Translations under genes and position numbers: made by a program
From: Polycyclovorans sp046565985
GTDB lineage: Bacteria > Pseudomonadota > Gammaproteobacteria > Nevskiales > Nevskiaceae
DNA: 14,181 nucleotides
Assembly (NCBI GenBank): GCA_046565985.1
Contig: JBKHXN010000088.1
Span: forward strand, 1-14,181
Direction of reading: 5' to 3'
Shown here: positions 1-7,673 of the stretch, piece after piece
Layout of the letters: each line of letters begins with the position of its first letter
Position numbering within the stretch: the first letter of the stretch is position 1
The notes under the pieces: model-generated
What the model saw: the letters and a program-made list of their open reading frames with translations, nothing else
What the model was told of the DNA's origin: nothing
Database searches by the model: none

Positions 1-325
1 TGCGGGTGTGGTTCTCGGGGACGATCAGCACCTTGCTGGCGGTCGGACACCAGCGCTCGATGGCCACCTGGGCGGCCTGCACGCACAGGGGCTGGAAGGC
101 CGGGTTCAGGTTGTTGAAGCCGGCCGGGAACAGGTTCATGTCCACCGGCGCGAGCTTGAAGCCGGCGTTGCGCAGGTCCACGGAGGAATAGAACGGCGCG
201 CGCGTTTTCTGCCATTCGTTGCGCAGCCAGCCTTCAATGTCGGCGACATGCCGCAGCAGCGTGGATTCCAGATGCAGCAGCGGCCCGGTCTGAGCGGTGG
301 CAAGGCGGGGGACGGGATTGTGCAT
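1..325 (-). CDS. gshA: Glutamate-cysteine ligase, N-terminal part (runs off left edge)
   Basis: This enzyme catalyses the first step of glutathione synthesis, joining L-glutamate and L-cysteine using ATP in the cytoplasm. Reading the minus strand from the ATG at 325-323 gives 108 complete codons with no stop before the window edge. Residues 56-74 read FKLAPVDMNLFPAGFNNLN, which I recognise as the signature of the proteobacterial GshA type described from Acidithiobacillus ferrooxidans; it is unrelated in sequence to E. coli GshA. The start is uncertain: in-frame ATGs also lie at 361, 373 and 388, but the extra residues are hydrophobic and signal-like, which does not suit a cytosolic ligase, so I chose 325. 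No strong ribosome-binding site precedes any of these starts. The gene is divergent from pilG. In related genomes a glutathione synthetase gene lies next to the pilG operon, so gshB probably follows beyond the edge (inference). Confidence 0.85.
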   Translation of the reverse strand, partial: MHNPVPRLATAQTGPLLHLESTLLRHVADIEGWLRNEWQKTRAPFYSSVDLRNAGFKLAPVDMNLFPAGFNNLNPAFQPLCVQAAQVAIERWCPTASKVLIVPENHTR

Positions 326-457
326 GGGGGTCTCGGTGAGGGCCTGCGGCGCGGCAAGCATAACGAATGCCATCCAGAGTCGGGGCATGTAGTGCCGCTT
401 CAAGGAGTGTGCTACAAACTTCCCAGACCAAATAAAGAATGGCCAGGGAGCGCGCGC
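326..457. promoter_or_regulatory. Divergent gshA/pilG intergenic region
   Basis: This 132-bp gap between two outward-facing genes must hold the promoter of the pilG operon and probably that of gshA. The stretch around 411-440 is clearly richer in A and T than its surroundings and includes TAAAGA at 433-438, which could serve as a -10 element for pilG. I see no convincing -35 hexamer at the right distance. A purine-rich AGGGAG at 445-450 is the likely ribosome-binding site of pilG. No clear operator palindrome was found. Confidence 0.35.
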
Positions 458-844
458 GTGTCGCAGCAGTCGCAACATTCGGCAAAAATCATGGTGATCG
501 ACGACAGCCAGACCATCCGCCGTACGGCAGAGACCCTGCTGGAGCGCGAGGGCTACAAGGTTTTCACCGCGCAGGACGGTTTTGAGGCGCTGTCCAAGAT
601 CGCCGACCACGAGCCGGACATCATCTTCATCGACATCATGATGCCGCGTCTGGATGGCTACCAGGCCTGTGCGCTGATCAAGGGCAACCCGCGATTCGCC
701 AAGACGCCCGTGATCATGCTCTCGTCCAAGGACGGCCTGTTCGATCGGGCGCGCGGGCGCATCGTCGGCTCCGACCAGTACCTCACCAAGCCCTTCACCA
801 AGGACGAGCTGATCGGCGCCGTCCGCGCCCACTCCAAGAAGTGA
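458..844 (+). CDS. pilG: PilG-type single-domain response regulator of the Chp system
   Basis: A 128-residue CheY-like receiver domain with no output domain. The acidic pair D15/D16, the phospho-acceptor D59 (in FIDIMMPRLDGYQ) and the conserved K111 (in YLTKPF) are all present, so it should be phosphorylated by ChpA. MVIDDSQTIRRTAETLLERE and KDGLFD-type segments match Pseudomonas PilG closely; that protein is about 135 residues long and promotes pilus extension and cAMP signalling. The start is GTG at 458, chosen because AGGGAG lies seven bases upstream and no in-frame ATG exists nearby. The open frame extends to the left edge, but the upstream part overlaps gshA antisense and has no PilG homology. 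It is the first gene of the Chp operon, four bases ahead of pilI. A PilH-like second regulator, normally next, is absent. Confidence 0.93.
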   Translation: MSQQSQHSAKIMVIDDSQTIRRTAETLLEREGYKVFTAQDGFEALSKIADHEPDIIFIDIMMPRLDGYQACALIKGNPRFAKTPVIMLSSKDGLFDRARGRIVGSDQYLTKPFTKDELIGAVRAHSKK

Positions 845-848
845 CCGC

Positions 849-1397
849 ATGGGTGCCGAGCTCAGACAGATCCGCGATGACCCTTTCGAGCAGCTGCTGC
901 AGCTCGAATCGCGGCTGCGTCTGGCGCGTCTGGACATCGTTGCCGGCCAGACCGAGACCTGGACCGGGCTCGGGTTCCGCATGGGCGATCTGTGGTTCGT
1001 GGTGCCCAAGGAGGAAGTCCGCGAAGTCATCAACCCGCCGCCGGTGACGCGCGTGCCCAATGCCCGGCCCTGGCTGACCGGCGTGGCCAACGTGCGCGGC
1101 GGCCTGCTCACGGTGCTCGACCTGCACCAGTTCCTCGGCGAGCCGGCAGCGCAGCCCGGCCGCCTGCAGCGCGTGCTGGTACTCAACAGCGAGCGCCTGC
1201 CGGTGGGCTTCCTGGTGGACGAAGTTGCCGGCCAGCGCCAGTTTGTCCCGCAGGAGCAGCGGCGCGAGCCGGTCCCCGGCTCGGAAGCCTACGGTCCTTA
1301 TCTGCTGGGGGCATTCGTGCGCGAGGGCCACACCTGGCTGGTCTGCTCGCTGCACAAGATCACCCAGTCCGACGTGTTCAAGCACGCCGGCTGGTGA
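849..1397 (+). CDS. pilI: PilI, CheW-type adaptor of the Chp system
   Basis: A 182-residue protein consisting of one CheW domain, which would link a PilJ-like receptor to the ChpA kinase at the inner membrane. The IGFRMG-like segment (here LGFRMGDLWFVVP) followed by GVANVRG at residues 78-84 and LLTVLDLHQFLG matches Pseudomonas PilI (178 residues) in order and spacing. The ATG is four bases after the pilG stop, with purine-rich AAGAAG at the end of pilG as a weak ribosome-binding site, so translational coupling is likely. Its stop lies 13 bases before the chpA start. In Pseudomonas the gene pilJ would come next; here chpA follows directly. Confidence 0.9.
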   Translation: MGAELRQIRDDPFEQLLQLESRLRLARLDIVAGQTETWTGLGFRMGDLWFVVPKEEVREVINPPPVTRVPNARPWLTGVANVRGGLLTVLDLHQFLGEPAAQPGRLQRVLVLNSERLPVGFLVDEVAGQRQFVPQEQRREPVPGSEAYGPYLLGAFVREGHTWLVCSLHKITQSDVFKHAGW

Positions 1398-1410
1398 GGG
1401 CCCTTTTGCC

Positions 1411-4400
1411 ATGAACGCCCGCCTCCACCCGCATAACGCCAATGGTCTGGCCTGGGTCAGCGCCGAGCTGACGCAGAGCCTGGCCCGCGTGCGCGCGCTG
1501 ATCGAGCAATATGCCGAGAGCGGCGAAGACGCCCTGCAGCTGCAGAAGGCCTTTGTGGAGCTGCACCAGGTCCGCGGTACCGCGACCATGATCCAGTGCT
1601 TCGGCGTGGCGGTGGCCGCTGAAGAAATGAAGCAGACCCTGCAGGAGCTGATGCACAACCGCATCAGCGAGCCGGAGCCTGCCTATTCCGCCCTGCTGGG
1701 CGCCACCATCCAGCTGGGCGACTACATCGAGGCCCTGGCCACCGGCGTAGAGGACTGCGTGCTCGTCCTGCAGCCGGTGCTCAACGAACTGCGCCTGTCC
1801 CGCGCCAAGCCGGTGCTCACGGAAGCCGACCTGTTCGTTTCGCAGATGCGCGCGCTCGGGATGCATCTGCCGGTGCCGGAGGACCCGCAGCGGTCCAGCG
1901 CCGTGGCGCAGGCCGAGGCCAAGAAACTCATGGCGCCCTACCAGAGCGCCCTGCTGCACTTCGTGCGCAACGACGCGGAGGCGACCACCGGCCTGGCGCG
2001 CATGGCCAAGATCGCCGAGCAGATCGCCGCCACCGTGCAGTCCGAGGCGCTCTACCAGCTCTGGCGCAGTGTGGCCGCCGTGGTCGAGGCGCTGCTCGGC
2101 CACGCGCTGGAGGATTCCATCGACGTCAAGCGCCTGTTCGGCGCGGCAGGCCAGCAGCTCAAGACCCTGGGCGACGAGGGCGAGGAGGCCGCGCAGCTCA
2201 ATCTGGGTGATCTGGCGCTCAACTTCCTGTTCTTCGTCGGCCGTTCGCGCGGGCAGGGCGAGCGCGTCCAGGCACTGCGCAAGGCCTGCCATCTGCAGAC
2301 CTATCTGCCGCCGGCGGCGCAGATCGAGGAGCTGCGCCGGCGCATCCACGGACCCAACGCGCAGCTGCTGGGCCAGGTTTCAGAAGAGATCCGCCAGGAT
2401 TTTGCCCAGATCAAGGACGTCATTGACCTCGCGGTACGCGGCGGCGGCAAGGGTGACTTCACCGAAACCCGCGAACGTCTGCAGCGCGTGGCCAACACCC
2501 TGACCATGCTGGGCTTGCCCGTATTCGCTCGCGTGGTGGCCAACCAGTCGCAGCTGCTGGAAAAGGCCGGGCAGGGTTCCGACCCCAAGCTGTGGATGGA
2601 CGTGGCGACTTCCATCCTGCGCATCGAGCACAGCCTGGAAGACGCTCTGTTCCGCCACATGCGGCTCAACCGTCTGGACCGTGCCGACGGCGACGAGATC
2701 GCCGAGGAGACCCCGCATACCCAGGATCTGCGTGAGGGCAAGCAGGCGCTGCTGCGCGAATCGCTGATCGACCTGGCCAAGCTCAAGTCCAATGTCGATA
2801 CCTTCATCCGCGAAGGCGCGGCCGGCACCATCGCCGAGGCCGCCCGCATGCTTGGCGAGGTCGGCTCGGGTTTCCGCATCCTCGACAGCGAGCGCGCCGC
2901 GCAGCTGGCCCAGCAGCTGGAACGCTACGTGCGCAGCCCCGCTTTCCAGGATCTGCGCGGCTCGCGCTCACGCGCCGAGCGTTTCGCCGATGCCATCGCC
3001 GCGGTCGAGTACTACGTGGAGGCGGTACGCGACCGGCTGCCCGAGTCCGAGCGCCTGCTCGATGACCTGGCCGGCTTCGTCGAACAGCTGGAATTCTCCG
3101 AGGAGCCCGTCCCGGCGGCCGTGGCCCTGCAGACGGCGGCCAGCCCGGCTTCGACCGCAGCGCCGCCAGCCGACGCCGTGGACCCCGAGATCCGCGACAT
3201 CTTCCTGGAAGAAGTCGAAGAGGTGCGCCAGACCCTGCTCGGCATGGTGCCGCGCTGGGCGCGCGATACCCAGGACCGCGACGCCCTGACCACCATCCGC
3301 CGCGCCTTCCATACCCTCAAGGGCTCCGGGCGCATGGCCGGCGCGCAGCAGATCGGCGAGTTTGGCTGGGCGGTGGAGAACCTGCTCAACCGCTGTCTCG
3401 ACGGCTCGCGCACACTCGGTCCGCCGGTGGTGGAGACCGTGCAGCGTGCCCTGGAGCTGCTGCCGGCGCTGATCGCCTCTTTCCGTGATGGCACGCCGGA
3501 GCCCGAAGGACTGCCGGCGCTGATCGAGCAGGCCAAGGCCCTGGCCGAAGGCCGCGACACGGTGGAGCCCGAGGCCGACATGCTCGGCATCTTCCGCGAG
3601 GACGCACGCGAGAAACTGGCCACCGTCAGTAGCTGGATCGAGGAAACCGGTGGCGGTGCGCCCGACGCCGAAGTGATCCGCGCCTTCCACACGCTCAGGG
3701 GCTCGGCGCACGTCGTCGGGGCCCAGGCCATCGCCGATATCGCCGCCGCGGTGGAAGCCTGGCTGGACGCCATCCGCAGCGCCAAGCTGGGGCTGGAGGA
3801 CGAGGCCGTGCAGCTGCTCGGCGAAATCACCGCCACGCTCAAGGTCTGGGTCGAGGAGGCCGGCACGGTCAAGGCCGCCGAGCAGCGCGCCGCAGCCTGG
3901 GTGGAACGCATCCAGGCCCTGCAGGCCGAGGTGCCCGAGCAGGCCGTGCAGGAAGCCTCCGACCGCCAGCTGGCGGAAATCTTCGCCGGCGAAGCCTTCG
4001 ACCTGGTCGGCAAGCTCGAAGCCGCTGCCCAGGGCTGGGCGCGTGCGCCCGAGCAGCGTCAGAGCCTGCAGGAGATGCGCGACATCGCCCATACCCTGAT
4101 GGGCGCCGCGCTGATGTCGGAGGCGCCCGCCATCGCCGCCTCGGCCCGCGCCCTGCACCAGCAGCTGGGCCCGATCCTGGCGGCCGACAGTCTGCCGGCG
4201 GTACAGCTCTCGGCCGCCCTGGTCGCCCTGATGGAAGGGTTCTACCAGCAGATCGACGCCTACCGCGAAGGGACCGCCGACGCCGACGCCGGCGAACTGG
4301 TGCGGCGCATCCAGGCCCTGGGCCGCGAGGACGCCGTGGCTGCCGTCGCCCCGCCACCGGCGCCCGCCGCCGCTCCTGTGCCCAAGTCCGCACCCGCACC

Positions 4401-7188
4401 CGCACCCGCATCCGCATCCGCATCCGCCGCCGCGCCGGTGGAGGCGGACGCCGAGCTGCTGGAAATCTTCCTCGGCGAGGCGCAGGAGCTCATGGAACAG
4501 CTCGACGGCGCCGCCGCCGGCTGGGAGCGCAACCCCTACGCGCGTGAATTTGCCGCCGATCTCAAGCGCACCCTGCATACCCTCAAGGGCAGCGCGCGCA
4601 TGGCCGGTCTGGTGGGGATCGGCGAGGTGGCGCACCGCCTGGAAACGCTGATCGAACAGCACGGCGCGCAACAGCCCGAGCGGGCCTTCTTCAACCGGCT
4701 GCGCAATGTCTGCGACGGCCTGCACCAGGCGCTCGACCAGGTACAGCGCGGCCAGACACCGGCCACCGAGCTGCTGCTGGCCGAACTGGAAGGCAGTGCC
4801 GCGCCGGCGCCGGATCCGGCGCCAGCGCCCGCGCCGGCTGTGGACGAGCCGCCCGCCGCGCCGCCCTCCGCGGACCCGGAGGAACTGGCCGGCGACGCCG
4901 CCGACCCGGAGCTGGCCGCCATCTTCGAAGCCGAGGCGGCCGAGATTCTCGAAGGCCTGGAGCAGTCCCTGCAGGTCTGGCAGGCCGACCCCGCCCAGAC
5001 CGCGCCGCTGCGCGACATCCAGCGTGCCCTGCATACGCTCAAGGGCGGCGCGCGCATGGCCGGCATGATGGAGATGGGCAACGTCGCCCACGAGATGGAA
5101 GAACGCGTCAATGCCCTGGAAGGCGCGGGCGCGCCCGACAGCGCGGCGTTTGCCGGCCTGCAGACCGAGCTGGAGCGCCTGCAGGCCCTGCACGATGGCA
5201 CGCGCGTCCCGCTCACCGCCCCGGCCGTCACGCCGGCGGTGGATACGCCGCGCCAGCTGCTCGCCTCGGGCTGGGATCCGCTGCTGTTCTGGAAACCGGA
5301 GGAAGACTCCGCCGCGCTCTCCGCGCTGCGCCGCGAAACCGCGCGGGTGCCGGTGGAAACGCTGGATTCGATGCTCAACGAGGCAGGCGAGATTTCCATC
5401 TACCGCTCGCGCCTGGAAGAACAGAACGCCAGCCTCAAGACCCAGCTGGCCGAAATGGAGCAGGCCATTCAGCGTCTACGCGACCAGCTGCGCCAGATGG
5501 ACGCCGAGACCGATGCCCAGATCGCAGCGCGTGGGCGCGTGCAGGCAGGCGATCAGCACGACCGCTACGCCAGCGACTTCGACCCGCTGGAAATGGACCG
5601 CTACACGCGCATGCAGGAACTCTCGCGCGCGCTCAACGAATCGGTGGGCGACCTTTCCGCCCTGCACGGCACCATGGACGGCCTGGTGTCCGCCGGCGAA
5701 ACCCTGCTGCTGCAGCAGGGCCGCATCAATACCGAGGTCCAGCAGGGCCTCATGGGCACCCTGATGGTGCCGTTCTCACGCCAGGTGGCGCGTCTGCAGC
5801 GCGTGGTGCGTCAGACCGCCCAGGAGAACGGCAAGCTCGCCGAAGCGGTATTCAACGGCGTGGAGGCAGAGCTTGACCGCAACGTGCTGGAGCGCATGAC
5901 CGCGCCGCTGGAACATCTGCTGCGCAATGCGGTGGTGCACGGCCTGGAAACGCCCGAGGAGCGCCGCGCGGCCGGCAAGCCCGAGACCGGCACGGTGCGT
6001 GTCACCCTCAAGCGTGAAGGCGCGCAGCTGGCGCTGGAACTGGCGGACGACGGCCGCGGGCTGAATTTCGACGCCATCCGCCAGACCGCCATCAAGCGCG
6101 GCCTGATGCCGCCGGACGCCGACATCGCCGACGAGGACGTGGCCCAGTTCATCTTCGAGCCCGGCTTTTCCACGGCGCGCAAGCTGACGCAGGATGCAGG
6201 ACGCGGCATCGGCATGGACGTGGTGGCCAGCGAGGTCAAGCAGCTCGGCGGCACCCTGGAGATCGGTTCCGAGACCGGCAAGGGCGCGCGCTTCGTGGTG
6301 CGCCTGCCGCTGACGCTGGCCATCTCCCAGGCCCTGCTGGTCCGCGTCGGGCCCGAGCTGTACGCCATTCCGCTGTCGAGCATCGAGGGCATCGCCCGCA
6401 TTCCGCGTGACCAGCTCACGGCCTTCTACCGTGAGGACGGGCCGCTCTACAGCTACGGCGGCGGCAATTATCGCGTGCGTTACCTGGGCGATTTCATCGG
6501 CGTACAGGCAGAAAGTGATCCCGCCGATTCACGCACCGTCAGCGCCATCCTGGTGCGCCTGGGCGAGGGCCTGGGCGCGCAGGAACGCCGTGTGGCCGTG
6601 GTGGTGGATGCGCTGCTGGGCAACCGTGAAGTGGTGTCCAAGGCGGCCGGCTCGCTGATCAGCAGCATCAGCGGCATTTCGAGTGCCACCATCCTGGCCG
6701 ACGGTCAGGTGGTGCTGATCCTCGACGTCCCGGCGCTGGCGCAGGACCGGACCCGCCGTGCGCTGATCTCGGCCGCCGCGGTACGCGGCGAGGTGGTCGG
6801 CGCCGACGAGCGCGAGCTGATCCTGGTGGTGGACGACTCCATCACCATCCGCCGCGTCACCGAGCGCCTGCTCACCAAGAATGGCTACCGCGTGGCCACC
6901 GCCAAGGACGGCCTCGACGCCATGGCGCAGCTGCAAACCCTGCACCCGGCGGCGGTGCTGCTGGACATCGAGATGCCCCGCGCCGACGGCTTCGAGGTGG
7001 CGATGTTCATGCGCAACAATGAGCGCGTGAGCCATACGCCGATCATCATGATCACCTCGCGCTCGGGCGACAAACACCGCACGCGCGCCCTGGAACTGGG
7101 CGTCAACCGCTACATGATCAAGCCCTACCAGGAAGAACAGCTCATGTCTGAACTGCGCAGCGCCCTGCGCGAGCGGGTGCGGCATTGA
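1411..7188 (+). CDS. chpA: ChpA/PilL: multi-HPt hybrid CheA-type histidine kinase
   Basis: A 1925-residue CheA-family hybrid kinase controlling type IV pili. Order: an N-terminal region to about 570 with HPt-like repeats, of which only the first keeps a His (H52 in HQVRGT); then five HPt domains with phospho-acceptor histidines H634, H760, H894, H1056 and H1208; a dimerisation helix region with a coiled coil (about 1313-1460); an ATPase domain with N box N1506/H1510, DDGRG at 1546-1550 and GRGIG at 1597-1601; a CheW domain (about 1637-1780); and a C-terminal receiver with D1808/D1809, phospho-acceptor D1852, T1882 and K1904. Ala/Pro/Ser linkers separate the HPt domains at 571-590, 975-1010 and 1129-1165. 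The ATG at 1411 follows GGTGAGGG; the frame is open back to 1225, but that part lies over pilI. Pseudomonas ChpA is longer (about 2470 residues, eight phosphotransfer domains). Confidence 0.95.
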   Translation: MNARLHPHNANGLAWVSAELTQSLARVRALIEQYAESGEDALQLQKAFVELHQVRGTATMIQCFGVAVAAEEMKQTLQELMHNRISEPEPAYSALLGATIQLGDYIEALATGVEDCVLVLQPVLNELRLSRAKPVLTEADLFVSQMRALGMHLPVPEDPQRSSAVAQAEAKKLMAPYQSALLHFVRNDAEATTGLARMAKIAEQIAATVQSEALYQLWRSVAAVVEALLGHALEDSIDVKRLFGAAGQQLKTLGDEGEEAAQLNLGDLALNFLFFVGRSRGQGERVQALRKACHLQTYLPPAAQIEELRRRIHGPNAQLLGQVSEEIRQDFAQIKDVIDLAVRGGGKGDFTETRERLQRVANTLTMLGLPVFARVVANQSQLLEKAGQGSDPKLWMDVATSILRIEHSLEDALFRHMRLNRLDRADGDEIAEETPHTQDLREGKQALLRESLIDLAKLKSNVDTFIREGAAGTIAEAARMLGEVGSGFRILDSERAAQLAQQLERYVRSPAFQDLRGSRSRAERFADAIAAVEYYVEAVRDRLPESERLLDDLAGFVEQLEFSEEPVPAAVALQTAASPASTAAPPADAVDPEIRDIFLEEVEEVRQTLLGMVPRWARDTQDRDALTTIRRAFHTLKGSGRMAGAQQIGEFGWAVENLLNRCLDGSRTLGPPVVETVQRALELLPALIASFRDGTPEPEGLPALIEQAKALAEGRDTVEPEADMLGIFREDAREKLATVSSWIEETGGGAPDAEVIRAFHTLRGSAHVVGAQAIADIAAAVEAWLDAIRSAKLGLEDEAVQLLGEITATLKVWVEEAGTVKAAEQRAAAWVERIQALQAEVPEQAVQEASDRQLAEIFAGEAFDLVGKLEAAAQGWARAPEQRQSLQEMRDIAHTLMGAALMSEAPAIAASARALHQQLGPILAADSLPAVQLSAALVALMEGFYQQIDAYREGTADADAGELVRRIQALGREDAVAAVAPPPAPAAAPVPKSAPAPAPASASASAAAPVEADAELLEIFLGEAQELMEQLDGAAAGWERNPYAREFAADLKRTLHTLKGSARMAGLVGIGEVAHRLETLIEQHGAQQPERAFFNRLRNVCDGLHQALDQVQRGQTPATELLLAELEGSAAPAPDPAPAPAPAVDEPPAAPPSADPEELAGDAADPELAAIFEAEAAEILEGLEQSLQVWQADPAQTAPLRDIQRALHTLKGGARMAGMMEMGNVAHEMEERVNALEGAGAPDSAAFAGLQTELERLQALHDGTRVPLTAPAVTPAVDTPRQLLASGWDPLLFWKPEEDSAALSALRRETARVPVETLDSMLNEAGEISIYRSRLEEQNASLKTQLAEMEQAIQRLRDQLRQMDAETDAQIAARGRVQAGDQHDRYASDFDPLEMDRYTRMQELSRALNESVGDLSALHGTMDGLVSAGETLLLQQGRINTEVQQGLMGTLMVPFSRQVARLQRVVRQTAQENGKLAEAVFNGVEAELDRNVLERMTAPLEHLLRNAVVHGLETPEERRAAGKPETGTVRVTLKREGAQLALELADDGRGLNFDAIRQTAIKRGLMPPDADIADEDVAQFIFEPGFSTARKLTQDAGRGIGMDVVASEVKQLGGTLEIGSETGKGARFVVRLPLTLAISQALLVRVGPELYAIPLSSIEGIARIPRDQLTAFYREDGPLYSYGGGNYRVRYLGDFIGVQAESDPADSRTVSAILVRLGEGLGAQERRVAVVVDALLGNREVVSKAAGSLISSISGISSATILADGQVVLILDVPALAQDRTRRALISAAAVRGEVVGADERELILVVDDSITIRRVTERLLTKNGYRVATAKDGLDAMAQLQTLHPAAVLLDIEMPRADGFEVAMFMRNNERVSHTPIIMITSRSGDKHRTRALELGVNRYMIKPYQEEQLMSELRSALRERVRH
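4387..4428 (+). repeat. In-frame hexanucleotide tandem repeat in a ChpA linker
   Basis: Six consecutive copies of YCCGCA (one TCCGCA, three CCCGCA, two TCCGCA) run from 4387 to 4422, followed by a seventh diverged unit TCCGCC to 4428. Each unit encodes a dipeptide, Ser-Ala or Pro-Ala, inside the flexible linker between the third and fourth canonical HPt domains. Because the unit is six bases, gain or loss of copies changes linker length by two residues without shifting the frame. Confidence 0.9.
4573..5063 (+). repeat. Near-identical direct repeats at two HPt phosphorylation motifs
   Basis: The 35 bases starting at 4573 and those starting at 5029 differ at only two positions. Both encode LHTLKG(S/G)ARMAG around H1056 and H1208. 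The copies lie 456 bp (152 codons) apart, in frame. A weaker third copy occurs around H634 (from 3307). This reflects duplication of HPt modules or strong constraint on the motif; recombination between copies would remove one complete HPt-linker unit. Confidence 0.8.
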
Positions 7189-7670
7189 ACAGCCAGGAAC
7201 TCTACGCGGTGCTGGTGGCGCTGGAGGGCGATACGCTGGTGCTGCCCAACGTCGCCATCGCCGAGGTCATCTCGCGCGAGCGCATCCAGCCGGCACCGCA
7301 GGGCGGGCCCGTGTGGCTGCAGGGCTTCGTGCCGTTCAATGGCCGCCGCCTGCACGTGCTGAGCTTCGAGGCCCTCAACGGCAGCAGCGTGCCGGAACTG
7401 TCACGCCGCTCGCGCGTGGTGGTGATCAACTCGCTGGGCGCCCATCTGGATGCGGGACAGTTTGCGCTGGTCGCCCAGGGCTACCCGCATCTGGTGACCC
7501 TCAACCGCACCGGCGTGCGCCGCGCCAACCTGCACAAGACCGACCGCAGCGACCTCGTACTTTCCCGCCTGCGCATCGCCAGCCAGGAGGCGATCATCCC
7601 GGATCTGGAATCGCTGGAGCTGGAGCTTTCGCGGATCCCGGTGCCCGAGATCCAGGCCGCCGTGGCCTGA
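7185..7670 (+). CDS. chpC: ChpC-like second CheW adaptor
   Basis: A 161-residue CheW-fold protein, probably a second coupling protein for the ChpA kinase. LYAVLVALEGDTLVLPN followed by AIAEVI, then a WLQGFVPFNGRRLHVLSFE stretch, corresponds to the first half of the CheW barrel, and the C-terminus DLESLELELSRI is typical of ChpC proteins. The start I chose is TTG at 7185-7187, sharing bases with the chpA stop TGA (7186-7188), so the two genes overlap by four bases and translation is probably coupled. An alternative is GTG at 7209, but it would cut into the first beta strand. No clear ribosome-binding site is visible. It closes the operon; the TetR gene on the other strand ends three bases further on. 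Confidence 0.82.
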   Translation: MNSQELYAVLVALEGDTLVLPNVAIAEVISRERIQPAPQGGPVWLQGFVPFNGRRLHVLSFEALNGSSVPELSRRSRVVVINSLGAHLDAGQFALVAQGYPHLVTLNRTGVRRANLHKTDRSDLVLSRLRIASQEAIIPDLESLELELSRIPVPEIQAAVA

Positions 7671-7673
7671 TCT

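Noticed and set aside
326..388. Longer gshA start, giving a hydrophobic, signal-like leader
   Set aside because: The ligase is cytosolic and family members begin close to the residues following ATG 325. The upstream codons are probably chance open frame, though not excluded.
8..457. N-terminal extension of the pilG reading frame to the left edge
   Set aside because: The extra residues overlap gshA antisense and have no PilG similarity. GTG 458 has a good ribosome-binding site.
1225..1410. Upstream extension of the chpA frame
   Set aside because: It lies over pilI in another frame. ATG 1411 has a suitable GGTGAGGG upstream and matches the expected N-terminus.
2968..5193. A 741-codon open frame on the minus strand inside chpA
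   Set aside because: It is a shadow of the chpA coding strand: low-complexity Gly/Gln/Arg composition and no recognisable domain.
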